The notes beneath the pieces are model-generated. The model made no database searches. It was given only the letters and a program-made list of their open reading frames with translations, and was not told the origin of the DNA. Positions 8,235-16,309 of a stretch of 64,000 bases of DNA are shown here, piece by piece (position 1 is the stretch's first letter; the number at the start of each line of letters is the position of its first letter). Made by a program: the position numbers and the translations under genes. Source of the stretch: Rhizobium mayense (lineage in GTDB: Bacteria; Pseudomonadota; Alphaproteobacteria; Rhizobiales; Rhizobiaceae); assembly GCF_030272705.1 (NCBI RefSeq), contig NZ_JARFYM010000001.1:248001-312000 (forward strand), in the 5' to 3' direction.

Positions 8235-8948
8235 ATGCCAGTTATCACATTTGCGAATACGAAGGGTGGGGCGGGAAAGACGACGGCGGTTCTGTTGTTG
8301 TCCACGGAGCTGGCACGGCGCGGCTATCGCGTCACTATTCTCGACGCTGATCCGCAGCACTGGATTTCGCACTGGTACGAAATCTCAGGCCATGTGCCTA
8401 ACATCTCGGTCATCGACTTCGTGACCAGCGCATCCTTGCCCGTGCATCTTTCCGAGAACGGTGAGACGGACTATTTCATCCTCGACCTGCCGGGCGCTCG
8501 CACGCCGCTGCTGGCAACGGCGCTCGGTCTCTCAGATCATGTGCTTATTCCGATCCAAGGCTGCGCGATGGATGCGCGAGGCGGGGCCCAGGTGCTGGAG
8601 CTGCTGCAATATCTCGGACAGCGGGCCGGCATTCACATCAATCACTCGGTCGTCCTGACCCGCGTCAACTCGATGGTGACGACCAGAGCACTGCAGACGG
8701 TAAAAGCGCTATTGTCCGAGCGGAGTGTCACGGTTCTCGAAACGCCGATCATCGAACGCTCGGCCTTCCGCGATATTTTCGACTGTGGCGGTACGCTCTA
8801 CACGATGGACCCAGCCCGGGTCAGCAATCTCGACAAGGCCCAGGAAAATGCCCGCGCCTTTGCCGAGGAAATGATGCGGCTGTTGCCGGCACGGCTGACG
8901 GCTTCAGCTCGCGGCGATGGCCAAGAGGCGATCCGCACTGCGGCCTGA
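8235..8948 (+). CDS. Orphan ParA-family ATPase
   Basis: A 237-residue deviant-Walker ATPase. The P-loop KGGAGKTT spans 10-17, the switch segment ILDADPQHW starts near 38, and a Walker B-like YFILDLPGA follows. ATG 8235 has CGGAGA 6 bases upstream and starts directly with the family's typical beta strand; the open frame further upstream is not supported. There is no parB or parS nearby, so it is not the chromosome-partition pair. Size and layout resemble VirC1/MinD-like orphan ParA proteins that position cargo at poles or on the nucleoid. The upstream CtrA-type box suggests cell-cycle expression. Confidence 0.85.
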   Translation: MPVITFANTKGGAGKTTAVLLLSTELARRGYRVTILDADPQHWISHWYEISGHVPNISVIDFVTSASLPVHLSENGETDYFILDLPGARTPLLATALGLSDHVLIPIQGCAMDARGGAQVLELLQYLGQRAGIHINHSVVLTRVNSMVTTRALQTVKALLSERSVTVLETPIIERSAFRDIFDCGGTLYTMDPARVSNLDKAQENARAFAEEMMRLLPARLTASARGDGQEAIRTAA

Positions 8949-8967
8949 CGAATTTTCACAATAGAAA

Positions 8968-8998
8968 AAGGCCGCTGGATCGCTCATCCGGCGGCCTT
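8968..8998. terminator. Bidirectional terminator
   Basis: AAGGCCGC-TGGAT and ATCCG-GCGGCCTT form a 13-bp stem (one T-G pair) with a 5-base loop. The A-run to the left and the T-containing right side let it serve both converging genes, the ParA-like gene and the L,D-transpeptidase. Confidence 0.85.
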
Positions 8999-9018
8999 GT
9001 CATTTGTGCCAAGTGCGA

Positions 9019-10491
9019 TCAATCGACGAATTCGACGACTACGCCGGGTTTGACCATCTTGGCGAGTTCCGTCGCATCCCAGTTGGTCAGGCGCACACAG
9101 CCGTGGCTCTGCGACTTGCCGATCTTCGAAGGATCTGGTGTCCCGTGGATGCCGTAGGTCGGCTTCGATAGCGCCATCCAGACAACACCGACCGGGCCGT
9201 TGGGGCCGGGCGGAATGTCGAGGATCTTGTCGTTGGCCCCCTGCTTGAAGTTGATCTTCGGATTGTATGTGTAGCCGGGATTGAAGGCGACGCGTTCGAC
9301 TGTCACCGTGCCGGAGGGCGACGGCGTGTCGGTCGAGCCGATGCTCGCGGGGTAGGCGGCAATCAGGGCGCCGCTGGCATCATAGGCGAAAACCTGCTTG
9401 CGTCCCTTGTCGGCGAGAATTTTTGCGACGGTGCCGGTTTTGCCGGGACCGGTATTGACCACTTTGATCGTGCTGCCGGGAACTGTGAAGTCGACGCCGG
9501 GATTGAGTTCTTTCAGATAGCCTTCGTCCATATGGAAGCGTTCGGCCAACATTTCCGTGGTCGACGTGTAGCCGAGCGAAGGCATCTGCGCCTTTGCGGC
9601 ATAATCTTCAGGGATCGACGCTACATAGGGACCGGCGGCATCGGCAGGCGTGATCGTGTAGTTGACGATCGGCATGCCGCCTGACAGTCGCAGTTGCTCC
9701 AGGATCGAATCCGTGTCGTTCGGGTTCAGCGTTTGGCCCGTCATCTGCTGGTAGGCGTAGATCGCCTTGGTGACATTGGCACCCATGCGGCCATCGATCG
9801 CGCCCGGCGAAATGCCCTGGCGGGAGAGGAAGACCTCAAGCGCCGTGATCTCCAGTTTCGACTTGCCTTTCAGCGTGATGACGGGCTCGGCCGGCGGCTT
9901 GCGCTCGATACCGGGCGTCTGCTCCTGGGGATCGATCGATGCGTAGTCGTTGCCGCTCGGATTGGGTTGGGACTGGCCATTCATGTCCGGCAGCGACTGG
10001 TTGTCGAGAGGCTCGCGCTGCATATCACCATCGCGCGGGATGCCGCTGGTGATGACGCCGCGGTCCTGTTGGCCATCGCCGTTGTCGACATAGCCACCGT
10101 CATTTCCATAGTCACCGCCGCGATATTGGCGATAGTCGCGGTAGCCGCCATTGTCGGAAAGCTGCGTGTCGCCATACCGGTTACCGTCGCCATTGCCGTT
10201 GTCATTGTAGACGTTGCGGCCGGGGGCGCGCGGAAAATAGGTGCTTGCGCGCATCTCGGTTGCAAGGACATTGCCGTAGCGGTCGATCAATACGCGATGG
10301 CCACGCCCGTCGCGCGCGACGGTCACGACGCTTTGGTCCGGATATTGATCGAGGATTCGTCCGTCGGGGGTGACCAGAATGATGTCGTTGTTCCCGTTGC
10401 GGTAGTATTGTGCCTGCGCATCAGTCAATGCGAGAGCAGATGCCGTGGCCGCAAAGGCCAGTGTAAGGCTTAGTTTCAGGAACCGGTTCAC
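9019..10491 (-). CDS. L,D-transpeptidase with peptidoglycan-binding domain
   Basis: A 490-residue secreted YkuD-family enzyme, expected to form 3-3 peptide crosslinks in peptidoglycan or attach proteins to it. The catalytic signature SHGCVRLTNWD with the upstream GIHGT is intact near the C-terminus. A putative peptidoglycan-binding domain (LEVFLSRQGISPGAIDGRMG) lies in the middle. GTG 10491 begins a signal peptide ending near Ala-Gln-Ala, with GAGGG 10 bases upstream; the longer open frame before it has no signal or binding site. Between signal and domains lies a long low-complexity stretch rich in Tyr, Gly, Asp and Asn, probably a disordered spacer. Confidence 0.88.
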   Translation of the reverse strand: MNRFLKLSLTLAFAATASALALTDAQAQYYRNGNNDIILVTPDGRILDQYPDQSVVTVARDGRGHRVLIDRYGNVLATEMRASTYFPRAPGRNVYNDNGNGDGNRYGDTQLSDNGGYRDYRQYRGGDYGNDGGYVDNGDGQQDRGVITSGIPRDGDMQREPLDNQSLPDMNGQSQPNPSGNDYASIDPQEQTPGIERKPPAEPVITLKGKSKLEITALEVFLSRQGISPGAIDGRMGANVTKAIYAYQQMTGQTLNPNDTDSILEQLRLSGGMPIVNYTITPADAAGPYVASIPEDYAAKAQMPSLGYTSTTEMLAERFHMDEGYLKELNPGVDFTVPGSTIKVVNTGPGKTGTVAKILADKGRKQVFAYDASGALIAAYPASIGSTDTPSPSGTVTVERVAFNPGYTYNPKINFKQGANDKILDIPPGPNGPVGVVWMALSKPTYGIHGTPDPSKIGKSQSHGCVRLTNWDATELAKMVKPGVVVEFVD

Positions 10492-10720
10492 GTCTGTGGA
10501 ATCCCTCGGGTGATGGCTGAGCCGACACACACATGGCAATTTTGACGCCAGTATGGAATTAAAGATTATCATGCTGAATAAAAGATAAAATTTTGTGTGA
10601 TCAAGGCGCGAAGTTAACGTTCGATAAGAGAAACCACCATTAATTTTCGTCCTGTCCCATTTTGAAACCATTTCGATGACGGACGGCCGATCGAGAGCCA
10701 ACCAGGGAGGATTGCAGAAG

Positions 10721-11560
10721 ATGATGGATTTTGCCGCGGCCAAGGGACCGAAACTGACATTGGATGAAAGTTCTGTGCTGGATATCGGCGCCTGTATCGT
10801 CGACGGCAACAATCTTGCGCCAGGACGCGCTATCCCGGACGACGGCGACCCGCGCATCGATCATTCGCTGGAAGGCTTCCTCTTCACCTGCGGCCCGGAT
10901 CATATCCGCCATCCGCAACCGATGTCGGGCGCTTTCGAGGGCAGGCGCTATCCGCTGCACGGTTCTTTCTCCTCGCATCCGGCCAAAATCCTGTGGACTC
11001 GGTTCGAGGACGGCAATGCCGAGTGCCGTGCCGATATCGATGTCGTCACCGCCGAACGCCACACGGCACGGCTGGAGCGCCATTGGCGCATCGACGGCAC
11101 GACAGGCGAGGTTTCGCTCACGGACCGTGTCGTCAATACCAGCGTCGAGGCTATGCCGGTCTTCCTGATGTATCACATGAATGTCGGCGCCAAATGGTTC
11201 GATGACGGAGTGCGCCTCTCCGGCCAGATGCTGGAGAACGGCGGTTTTCCCTGGACCTTCGGTGAGGAATTGGGCGGTCTTTTCTGCGTGCCGGCGACGG
11301 CGAAGGGTGAGGATTGGTCGGAAGTGCGCCTCGGGCCGATCGCTGCCATCGGCGGCAAATCCCTGCGGGTCCGCTTCGGCACGGATACGTTGCCGTTCCT
11401 GCAGGTCTGGCGCAATCAGCGCGCGCCGGCCCATATCCTCGGCATCGAACCCGTCTCGCACCGCTTGGCAGCACGCGGCGAACTGGAGGAGGCGGGCGAA
11501 TTCAATATTCTTCAGCCCGGCGAAGCCAGGAGTTTCGCACTCAACTTTGCCTTCGCCTGA
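10721..11560 (+). CDS. Aldose 1-epimerase-like protein (DUF4432 type)
   Basis: A 279-residue galactose-mutarotase-fold protein of the DUF4432 group. It includes the HGSFSSHPA segment, the YHMNVG stretch in the middle and the ILGIEPVSHRL segment near the C-terminus, positions that hold the catalytic His/Glu in mutarotases. No signal peptide is seen, so it is cytosolic. ATG 10721 is chosen because AGGGAGG lies 10 bases upstream; an earlier in-frame ATG at 10676 lacks a site. It probably converts or binds a sugar anomer; the substrate is unknown, and no sugar operon surrounds it. Confidence 0.7.
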   Translation: MMDFAAAKGPKLTLDESSVLDIGACIVDGNNLAPGRAIPDDGDPRIDHSLEGFLFTCGPDHIRHPQPMSGAFEGRRYPLHGSFSSHPAKILWTRFEDGNAECRADIDVVTAERHTARLERHWRIDGTTGEVSLTDRVVNTSVEAMPVFLMYHMNVGAKWFDDGVRLSGQMLENGGFPWTFGEELGGLFCVPATAKGEDWSEVRLGPIAAIGGKSLRVRFGTDTLPFLQVWRNQRAPAHILGIEPVSHRLAARGELEEAGEFNILQPGEARSFALNFAFA

Positions 11561-11632
11561 AGGTCTGAGCGGTTGACGCTTGCTTTGTGGCGGCGTAGAC
11601 CATGGCCCTCGGTTTCAAAGAGGAAATGAACC

Positions 11633-11971
11633 ATGGATATCCGCCAGATCGATGACGAATACTCGGTTTCCGGCCAGATCACCCTGGAGGATCTCGATCA
11701 GATCAAGGCCATGGGTTTCAACTCGATCGTTTGCCACCGCCCGGACAACGAGAGCCCGGATCAGACGCCGTTTTCAGTCATAGCAGCCCGTGCCAAGGAA
11801 CTCGGTCTCGAAATCGCGCATGTGCCCGTTGGGCCGATGGGCGTGACCGAAGAGGCCGTGGAAGGCATGGTCGATGCGCTCGACGAATTCCCGCGGCCGA
11901 TGCTCGGCTATTGCCGCTCCGGTGCGCGCTCGACCGCGATCTATCAGAAGACCCATCATATCCGCGGCTAA
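11633..11971 (+). CDS. TIGR01244/DUF442 rhodanese-like protein
   Basis: A 112-residue single-domain protein. The C-terminal loop CRSGARS (94-100) matches the active-site loop seen in the beta-lactamase-hydrolase-like and DUF442 family, which resembles rhodaneses (Cys then four residues then Arg) and dual-specificity phosphatases. The N-terminal beta-alpha pattern with the VSGQIT start is typical. In other rhizobia this domain is fused to a metallo-beta-lactamase-fold sulfide enzyme; here it stands alone. It may move sulfane sulfur, but a phosphatase role is not excluded. Confidence 0.7.
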   Translation: MDIRQIDDEYSVSGQITLEDLDQIKAMGFNSIVCHRPDNESPDQTPFSVIAARAKELGLEIAHVPVGPMGVTEEAVEGMVDALDEFPRPMLGYCRSGARSTAIYQKTHHIRG

Positions 11972-12065
11972 GTCACCGCGTTCCGAACATGCGAGAGATT
12001 AAGGGCGTTGCTGATGAGCAGCGCCCGGTTTGTTACCCGTCACCGGACAACATCAGGAGAGAACC

Positions 12066-12410
12066 ATGAGCATCAAGCGTATCGACGTCGGAGCCCGTAT
12101 GAGCGGCGCTGTCATTCACGGCAACACCGTCTACCTCGCCGGCCAGGTTGGTGAAGGCGAAAGCGTCACCGACCAGTGCAAGTCGGCACTCGGCGAAGTC
12201 GATCGCCTGCTGGCTGCCGCCGGCAGCAACAAGTCGAAGATCCTGCAGACGCTGATTTATCTCTCCGACATTTCCTATTTCGCGGAAATGAACGCCGCCT
12301 GGGAAGCCTGGGTCGATCCTGCCAACACGCCGGCCCGCGCCACCAGCGAAGCCAAGCTCGCTGCACCGAAGTACAAGGTCGAGTTCATCGTCACCGCCGC
12401 GATCGACTGA
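12066..12410 (+). CDS. RidA-family (YjgF/YER057c) protein
   Basis: A 114-residue RidA-fold protein. Members hydrolyse reactive enamine/imine intermediates made by PLP enzymes. The conserved arginine in PARATSE (Arg91) and the C-terminal VEFIVTAAID strand are visible. An AGGAGA site lies a few bases before ATG 12066; the frame extends further up without a start signal. It is transcribed alone and ends in a terminator shared with the converging ThDP-enzyme gene. Divergence from archetypal RidA makes the exact subgroup unclear. Confidence 0.82.
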   Translation: MSIKRIDVGARMSGAVIHGNTVYLAGQVGEGESVTDQCKSALGEVDRLLAAAGSNKSKILQTLIYLSDISYFAEMNAAWEAWVDPANTPARATSEAKLAAPKYKVEFIVTAAID

Positions 12411-12438
12411 TCTGAGATTCGGTGAATTTTTTGAAAAG

Positions 12439-12467
12439 GCCGGTGAGCTTGCGCTCACCGGCTTTTT
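12439..12467. terminator. Shared terminator overlapping a coding end
   Basis: GCCGGTGAGC and GCTCACCGGC form a perfect 10-bp stem with a 4-base loop, followed by five T residues for the plus-strand RidA gene. A-rich sequence on the left gives the matching T-run for the minus strand. The last codons and the stop of the minus-strand ThDP-enzyme gene lie in this element. Confidence 0.88.
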
Positions 12468-14113
12468 GATTGTGAAATTTCCGTCAAAGTGCGCGACGGC
12501 GTGATCGCCTCGGGATCGAGTACGACCTCGATGATTGCCGGCTTGCCGCTGGCACGTGCGCGTTCAAAGGCCGGGCCGAATTCCTCGGTGGTCTTCACCG
12601 TTTCGCCGTGGCCGCCGTAAGCCCGGGCGAAGGCGGCAAAATCCGGGTTGCTCAAGGCTGTAGCGCTGACGCGGCCGGGGTATTCCCGCTCCTGATGCAT
12701 GCGGATGGTGCCATACATGCCGTTGTTGATGACAAGGGCGATCAAGGGCAGGTGATATTGCACGGCAGTCGCGAACTCCTGGCCGTGCATCATGAAGCAG
12801 CCATCGCCGGCAAAGCAGATCACTTCGCGCTCAGGAAAGAGCTGTTTGGCGGCGACAGCCGCAGGCAAGCCGTAGCCCATCGAACCGGAGGCCGGTGCGG
12901 CCTGGGTGTTGAAACGGCGGAAACGATGGAAGCGGTGCAGCCAGGTGGCATAGTTGCCGGCGCCGTTGGTGAAGATGGCGTCGGGCACAGTGTTAGCCTC
13001 GATCCAATCCATGATCCGGCCCATATGCACGTCGCCGGGACTTTTTTCCGGCGTTTTCGACCAGGCGAGATAGGCGGCATGCATGCGCTCCGTCTGCTCT
13101 GCCCAACGCGGTTCTGCTGGAGCTTCCAGATCGGCTAATGCAGCCACGAAATCGGAGGGACTGGCGCAGATCGCCAGATCCGGCCGGTAGACGCGGCCGA
13201 GCTCGGATGGATCGGGATGAATATGAATAAGCTGCTGCTGCGGATAGGGGATGTCCATCAGCGTATAGCTGGAGGATGGCATTTCCGAGAAACGGCCGCC
13301 CAGCAGGATCAGCAGATCGGCTTCCTTGATCTCCTTTGCCAGGGCTGGATTGATGCCAATACCGACATCGCCGGCGTAATTCGGGTGTAGATGATCGAAC
13401 AGCATCTGCCGGCGGAAGGAACAGCCGATCGGCAGCTTGAAGCGTTCAGCGAAGCTTCTGAGATCCGCCACCGCATCCTCGTCCCAGCGCGTGCCGCCGA
13501 CGATGACCATTGGCCGTTCGGCCTCGATCAGCCGCAGATAGAGATCGTCGATCTGGCTGCGGCCGGGATGGGCCGCGACCGGCATATAGCGCTTGGCATT
13601 GGGGGCTTCGACCTCGTCGCGCAGCATGTCTTCAGGCAGGGTCAGCACGACCGGACCGGGCCGGCCCGATGTCGCAACGGCGAAGGCGCGGGTGACGAAT
13701 TCCGGAATACGGGCAGCATCGTCGATCTCGCCGACCCATTTGGCAAATTCGGTGAAGGCACGCCGGAATTCCACCTCCTGAAAGGCCTCGCGCTCGCGCG
13801 CATCGCGCTGGACCTGACCGATGAACAGGATCATCGGGATCGAATCCTGTCGCGCAATATGCAGGCCTGCGGAGGCATTGGTCGCGCCCGGACCGCGGGT
13901 GACCATGCATATGCCGGGTTCGCCCGTCAAACGGCCCCAGGCGTCCGCCATCATCGCCGCGCCGCCCTCCTGCCGGCAGACGAGCACGTCGATGTCGCTG
14001 TCATGCAGCGCGTCCAGCACAGCGAGAAAGCTCTCGCCGGGAACGCAGGAAATACGCCGGACGCCGTTTGCCTTCAGGGCTTCGACGATGAGCTGGCCGC
14101 CGGTATGCTTCAT
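12455..14113 (-). CDS. ThDP-dependent enzyme, acetolactate synthase-like
   Basis: A 552-residue thiamin-diphosphate enzyme with the three-domain layout of acetolactate synthase and related decarboxylases/lyases. The catalytic glutamate in CRQEGGAAMMADAWG (Glu49) activates the cofactor, and the diphosphate/Mg motif begins at GDGCFMMHGQ in the last third and runs to VINN. No regulatory subunit or other ilv gene is nearby, so a biosynthetic IlvB role is unlikely. It overlaps the CoA-transferase gene by 4 bases. That pairing recalls formyl-CoA transferase/oxalyl-CoA decarboxylase, but the sequence does not look like an oxalyl-CoA decarboxylase. The substrate is unknown. Confidence 0.82.
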   Translation of the reverse strand: MKHTGGQLIVEALKANGVRRISCVPGESFLAVLDALHDSDIDVLVCRQEGGAAMMADAWGRLTGEPGICMVTRGPGATNASAGLHIARQDSIPMILFIGQVQRDAREREAFQEVEFRRAFTEFAKWVGEIDDAARIPEFVTRAFAVATSGRPGPVVLTLPEDMLRDEVEAPNAKRYMPVAAHPGRSQIDDLYLRLIEAERPMVIVGGTRWDEDAVADLRSFAERFKLPIGCSFRRQMLFDHLHPNYAGDVGIGINPALAKEIKEADLLILLGGRFSEMPSSSYTLMDIPYPQQQLIHIHPDPSELGRVYRPDLAICASPSDFVAALADLEAPAEPRWAEQTERMHAAYLAWSKTPEKSPGDVHMGRIMDWIEANTVPDAIFTNGAGNYATWLHRFHRFRRFNTQAAPASGSMGYGLPAAVAAKQLFPEREVICFAGDGCFMMHGQEFATAVQYHLPLIALVINNGMYGTIRMHQEREYPGRVSATALSNPDFAAFARAYGGHGETVKTTEEFGPAFERARASGKPAIIEVVLDPEAITPSRTLTEISQSKSR

Positions 14114-15312
14114 TTTTTTGCCTCTCCCTCCAGTTCCGCCAATTCGGCCAGAACCTCCTCCTGATGTTCGCCAAGACGCGGGCTCGGCCGCGTATAGGTC
14201 AACGGCGTTTCCGACAAGACGACCGGCGTCCGCACGCTCGGGATGACCGTGCCGGCAGCATCTTCGAGATCGATCCGCAGACTGCGAGCCCGGATCTGCG
14301 GATCGGCGAACATGTCTTCGATCGTATTGATGGCCCCCGCTGGCACCGCATTGTCCTCACAGGCTTTCAGCAGATCCGCTTTCTTCCATGAAAGCGTTTT
14401 CGCCGAGATGAAAGCGCGGACGTCGTCGCGATGGGTGACGCGGGTCTTGTTGGTCGCATAGCGCTCATCATTTGCCTGCATCTCGGTGCCGAGGATCGCG
14501 CAGAGGCGACGGAACTGCCCGTCATTGCCGACAGCAAGGATCAGATAGCCATCGGCCGTCGGCACGACCTCATAGGGCGAGATATTGGGGTGGGCATTGC
14601 CAAGCCGCGTCGGGGCCTTGCCGGAGATCAGGTAATTCATGTTCTGGTTGGCGAGTACGGCGGATTGCACGTCGAGCAGCGCCATGTCGACAAGCTGGCC
14701 TTCGCCGGTCTTTAGCGCGTGGATCAGGGCCGCTTCGATCGCGGAGACGGCATAGATGCCGGTGAAGATATCGGCGATCGCCACACCCGCCTTCATCGGT
14801 TGTCCGTCCGGCTCGCCCGTGATCGACATGAAGCCGGACATGCCCTGAACGATATAGTCATAGCCTGCGAGGCCCGCATAGGGACCGGTCTGGCCGAAGC
14901 CTGTGATAGAACAATAGACCAGTTTCGGATTGATCTTTTTGAGGCTCTCGTAGTCCAGCCCGTATTTGACCAGACCGCCGAGCTTGAAATTCTCGATCAA
15001 CACGTCGGCGGTTGCGACCAACCGCTTAACAAGGGCCTGGCCCTCTTCGGTCTTGAGATCGGCGACAACGGAACGTTTGCCGCGATTGGCAGAGTGGTAA
15101 TAGGCGGCCGAAAGGTTTTCCCCATCCTTGCCCTCGACGAAAGGCGGGCCCCAATGGCGAGTATCGTCGCCTCCGTCTGGGTTCTCGACCTTGATGACAT
15201 CGGCGCCGAGATCAGCCAGCATCTGCCCTGCCCAGGGGCCGGCAAGAACGCGGGCTAGTTCGATGACGCGAATACCGGAAAGGGGTGGATTCTTGGTCTT
15301 GTTGTCGGTCAT
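14110..15312 (-). CDS. CaiB/BaiF class III CoA-transferase
   Basis: A 400-residue family III CoA-transferase, moving CoA between carboxylic acids through an aspartyl intermediate. Family marks are RVLAGPWAGQMLADLGADVIKVE-type N-terminal sequence (residues 21-43), NRGKRS (76-81), and AGYDYIVQGMSG, in which Asp152 fits the catalytic position. It resembles dicarboxylate transferases such as succinyl-CoA:glutarate types more than carnitine enzymes (weak inference). It is the third gene of a four-gene operon, overlapping the ThDP-enzyme gene and lying 18 bases after the exporter gene. Its ribosome binding site is weak, suggesting coupling to the upstream gene. Confidence 0.85.
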   Translation of the reverse strand: MTDNKTKNPPLSGIRVIELARVLAGPWAGQMLADLGADVIKVENPDGGDDTRHWGPPFVEGKDGENLSAAYYHSANRGKRSVVADLKTEEGQALVKRLVATADVLIENFKLGGLVKYGLDYESLKKINPKLVYCSITGFGQTGPYAGLAGYDYIVQGMSGFMSITGEPDGQPMKAGVAIADIFTGIYAVSAIEAALIHALKTGEGQLVDMALLDVQSAVLANQNMNYLISGKAPTRLGNAHPNISPYEVVPTADGYLILAVGNDGQFRRLCAILGTEMQANDERYATNKTRVTHRDDVRAFISAKTLSWKKADLLKACEDNAVPAGAINTIEDMFADPQIRARSLRIDLEDAAGTVIPSVRTPVVLSETPLTYTRPSPRLGEHQEEVLAELAELEGEAKK

Positions 15313-15330
15313 GTCGGTCCAGATGGGCGG

Positions 15331-16290
15331 CTACGGCGCGAAAGTGGTCTCAGATGTATCGGATACTGGCCTGGAAGCAAAGCGCCGCTCGCGCCAGAGA
15401 ATATAGAGGCCCGAGGCCATGATGATGAAAATACCGACCCATTTGATCAGGCCTGGGAAGTTGTTGAAGACCAGCCAGCCGAAGATCGTCGCCGAGACGA
15501 TCTCGAAATATTGCAGGGGCGCCAGCGTCGAGGCTGGTGCGGCGCGATAGGCATGGACTGTGAGGATGCCGGAGGCGGCGGCGGTGACGCCGACGCCCAG
15601 GAGATAGGCCATTGCGGTACCATCGGGGATGACGGAGGCGATGACCGGCGAGCCCGAGCCGTGACCGATCGCGAGCAGAACGAGGCAGATGGCCATGCCC
15701 CAGATACCGGTTTGGAACTGCATCGGCCAGGCGTCCTCGCTATGTGAGACAACGCGCGTAATCATCACATAGACGGCGACGCAGAGTGCGGTGACGATCG
15801 GAAGCAACGCCACGAAGCCGACTTCCTCGAAACTCGGCTGAATGATCAGCATCGCGCCGAAGAAGCCGACGGCGCAGGCCGTATAGCGTCGCCAACCGAT
15901 CGTTTCCTTCAGGAAAATGCTACTAAGAATGGTCAGCATGATCGGCTCGACGAAGAAAATGGCGATGGCGTCGGCCACCTCCATGACCTGCAGCGTCGTG
16001 ACGAAGGATACCATCGACAATGTGAGCACGCCGGCGCGAATGACATGCACCCCGCTGCGGCGCAGAGACCATCTGCCCCATTGGCCGCGCAGGGCCATCA
16101 TCGGCAGCGCGAACAGCCACTGAAAGATGAAACGGGCGGCGGTGACTTCCGCCGGCGGAATGGTGGTCGCGGCAAGCTTCGAAAAGATGTCGACGATCGG
16201 TGACAGGGCGACCGACAGGAACATCATCAACAGGCCGAACGTCAGTTCCGACTGACGCAGACGGGGCAGGGAACTGCCGGTGACACTCAT
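15331..16290 (-). CDS. DMT-superfamily (EamA) transporter
   Basis: A 319-residue membrane protein with ten predicted helices in two repeated EamA halves, the layout of drug/metabolite exporters. The second-half GVTAAASGILTVHAYRAAP segment is typical. AAGGA sits 8 bases before ATG 16290. The gene lies 20 bases after the alpha/beta hydrolase and just before the CoA-transferase, so it may move a substrate or product of that pathway. The direction and solute cannot be read from sequence. Confidence 0.83.
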   Translation of the reverse strand: MSVTGSSLPRLRQSELTFGLLMMFLSVALSPIVDIFSKLAATTIPPAEVTAARFIFQWLFALPMMALRGQWGRWSLRRSGVHVIRAGVLTLSMVSFVTTLQVMEVADAIAIFFVEPIMLTILSSIFLKETIGWRRYTACAVGFFGAMLIIQPSFEEVGFVALLPIVTALCVAVYVMITRVVSHSEDAWPMQFQTGIWGMAICLVLLAIGHGSGSPVIASVIPDGTAMAYLLGVGVTAAASGILTVHAYRAAPASTLAPLQYFEIVSATIFGWLVFNNFPGLIKWVGIFIIMASGLYILWRERRFASRPVSDTSETTFAP

Positions 16291-16309
16291 TCGAACATTC
16301 CTTTGGGAA

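Noticed and set aside
12455..15312. Oxalate pathway (formyl-CoA transferase plus oxalyl-CoA decarboxylase)
   Set aside because: The pairing looks alike, but the ThDP enzyme sequence follows acetolactate-synthase-like proteins, not oxalyl-CoA decarboxylase.
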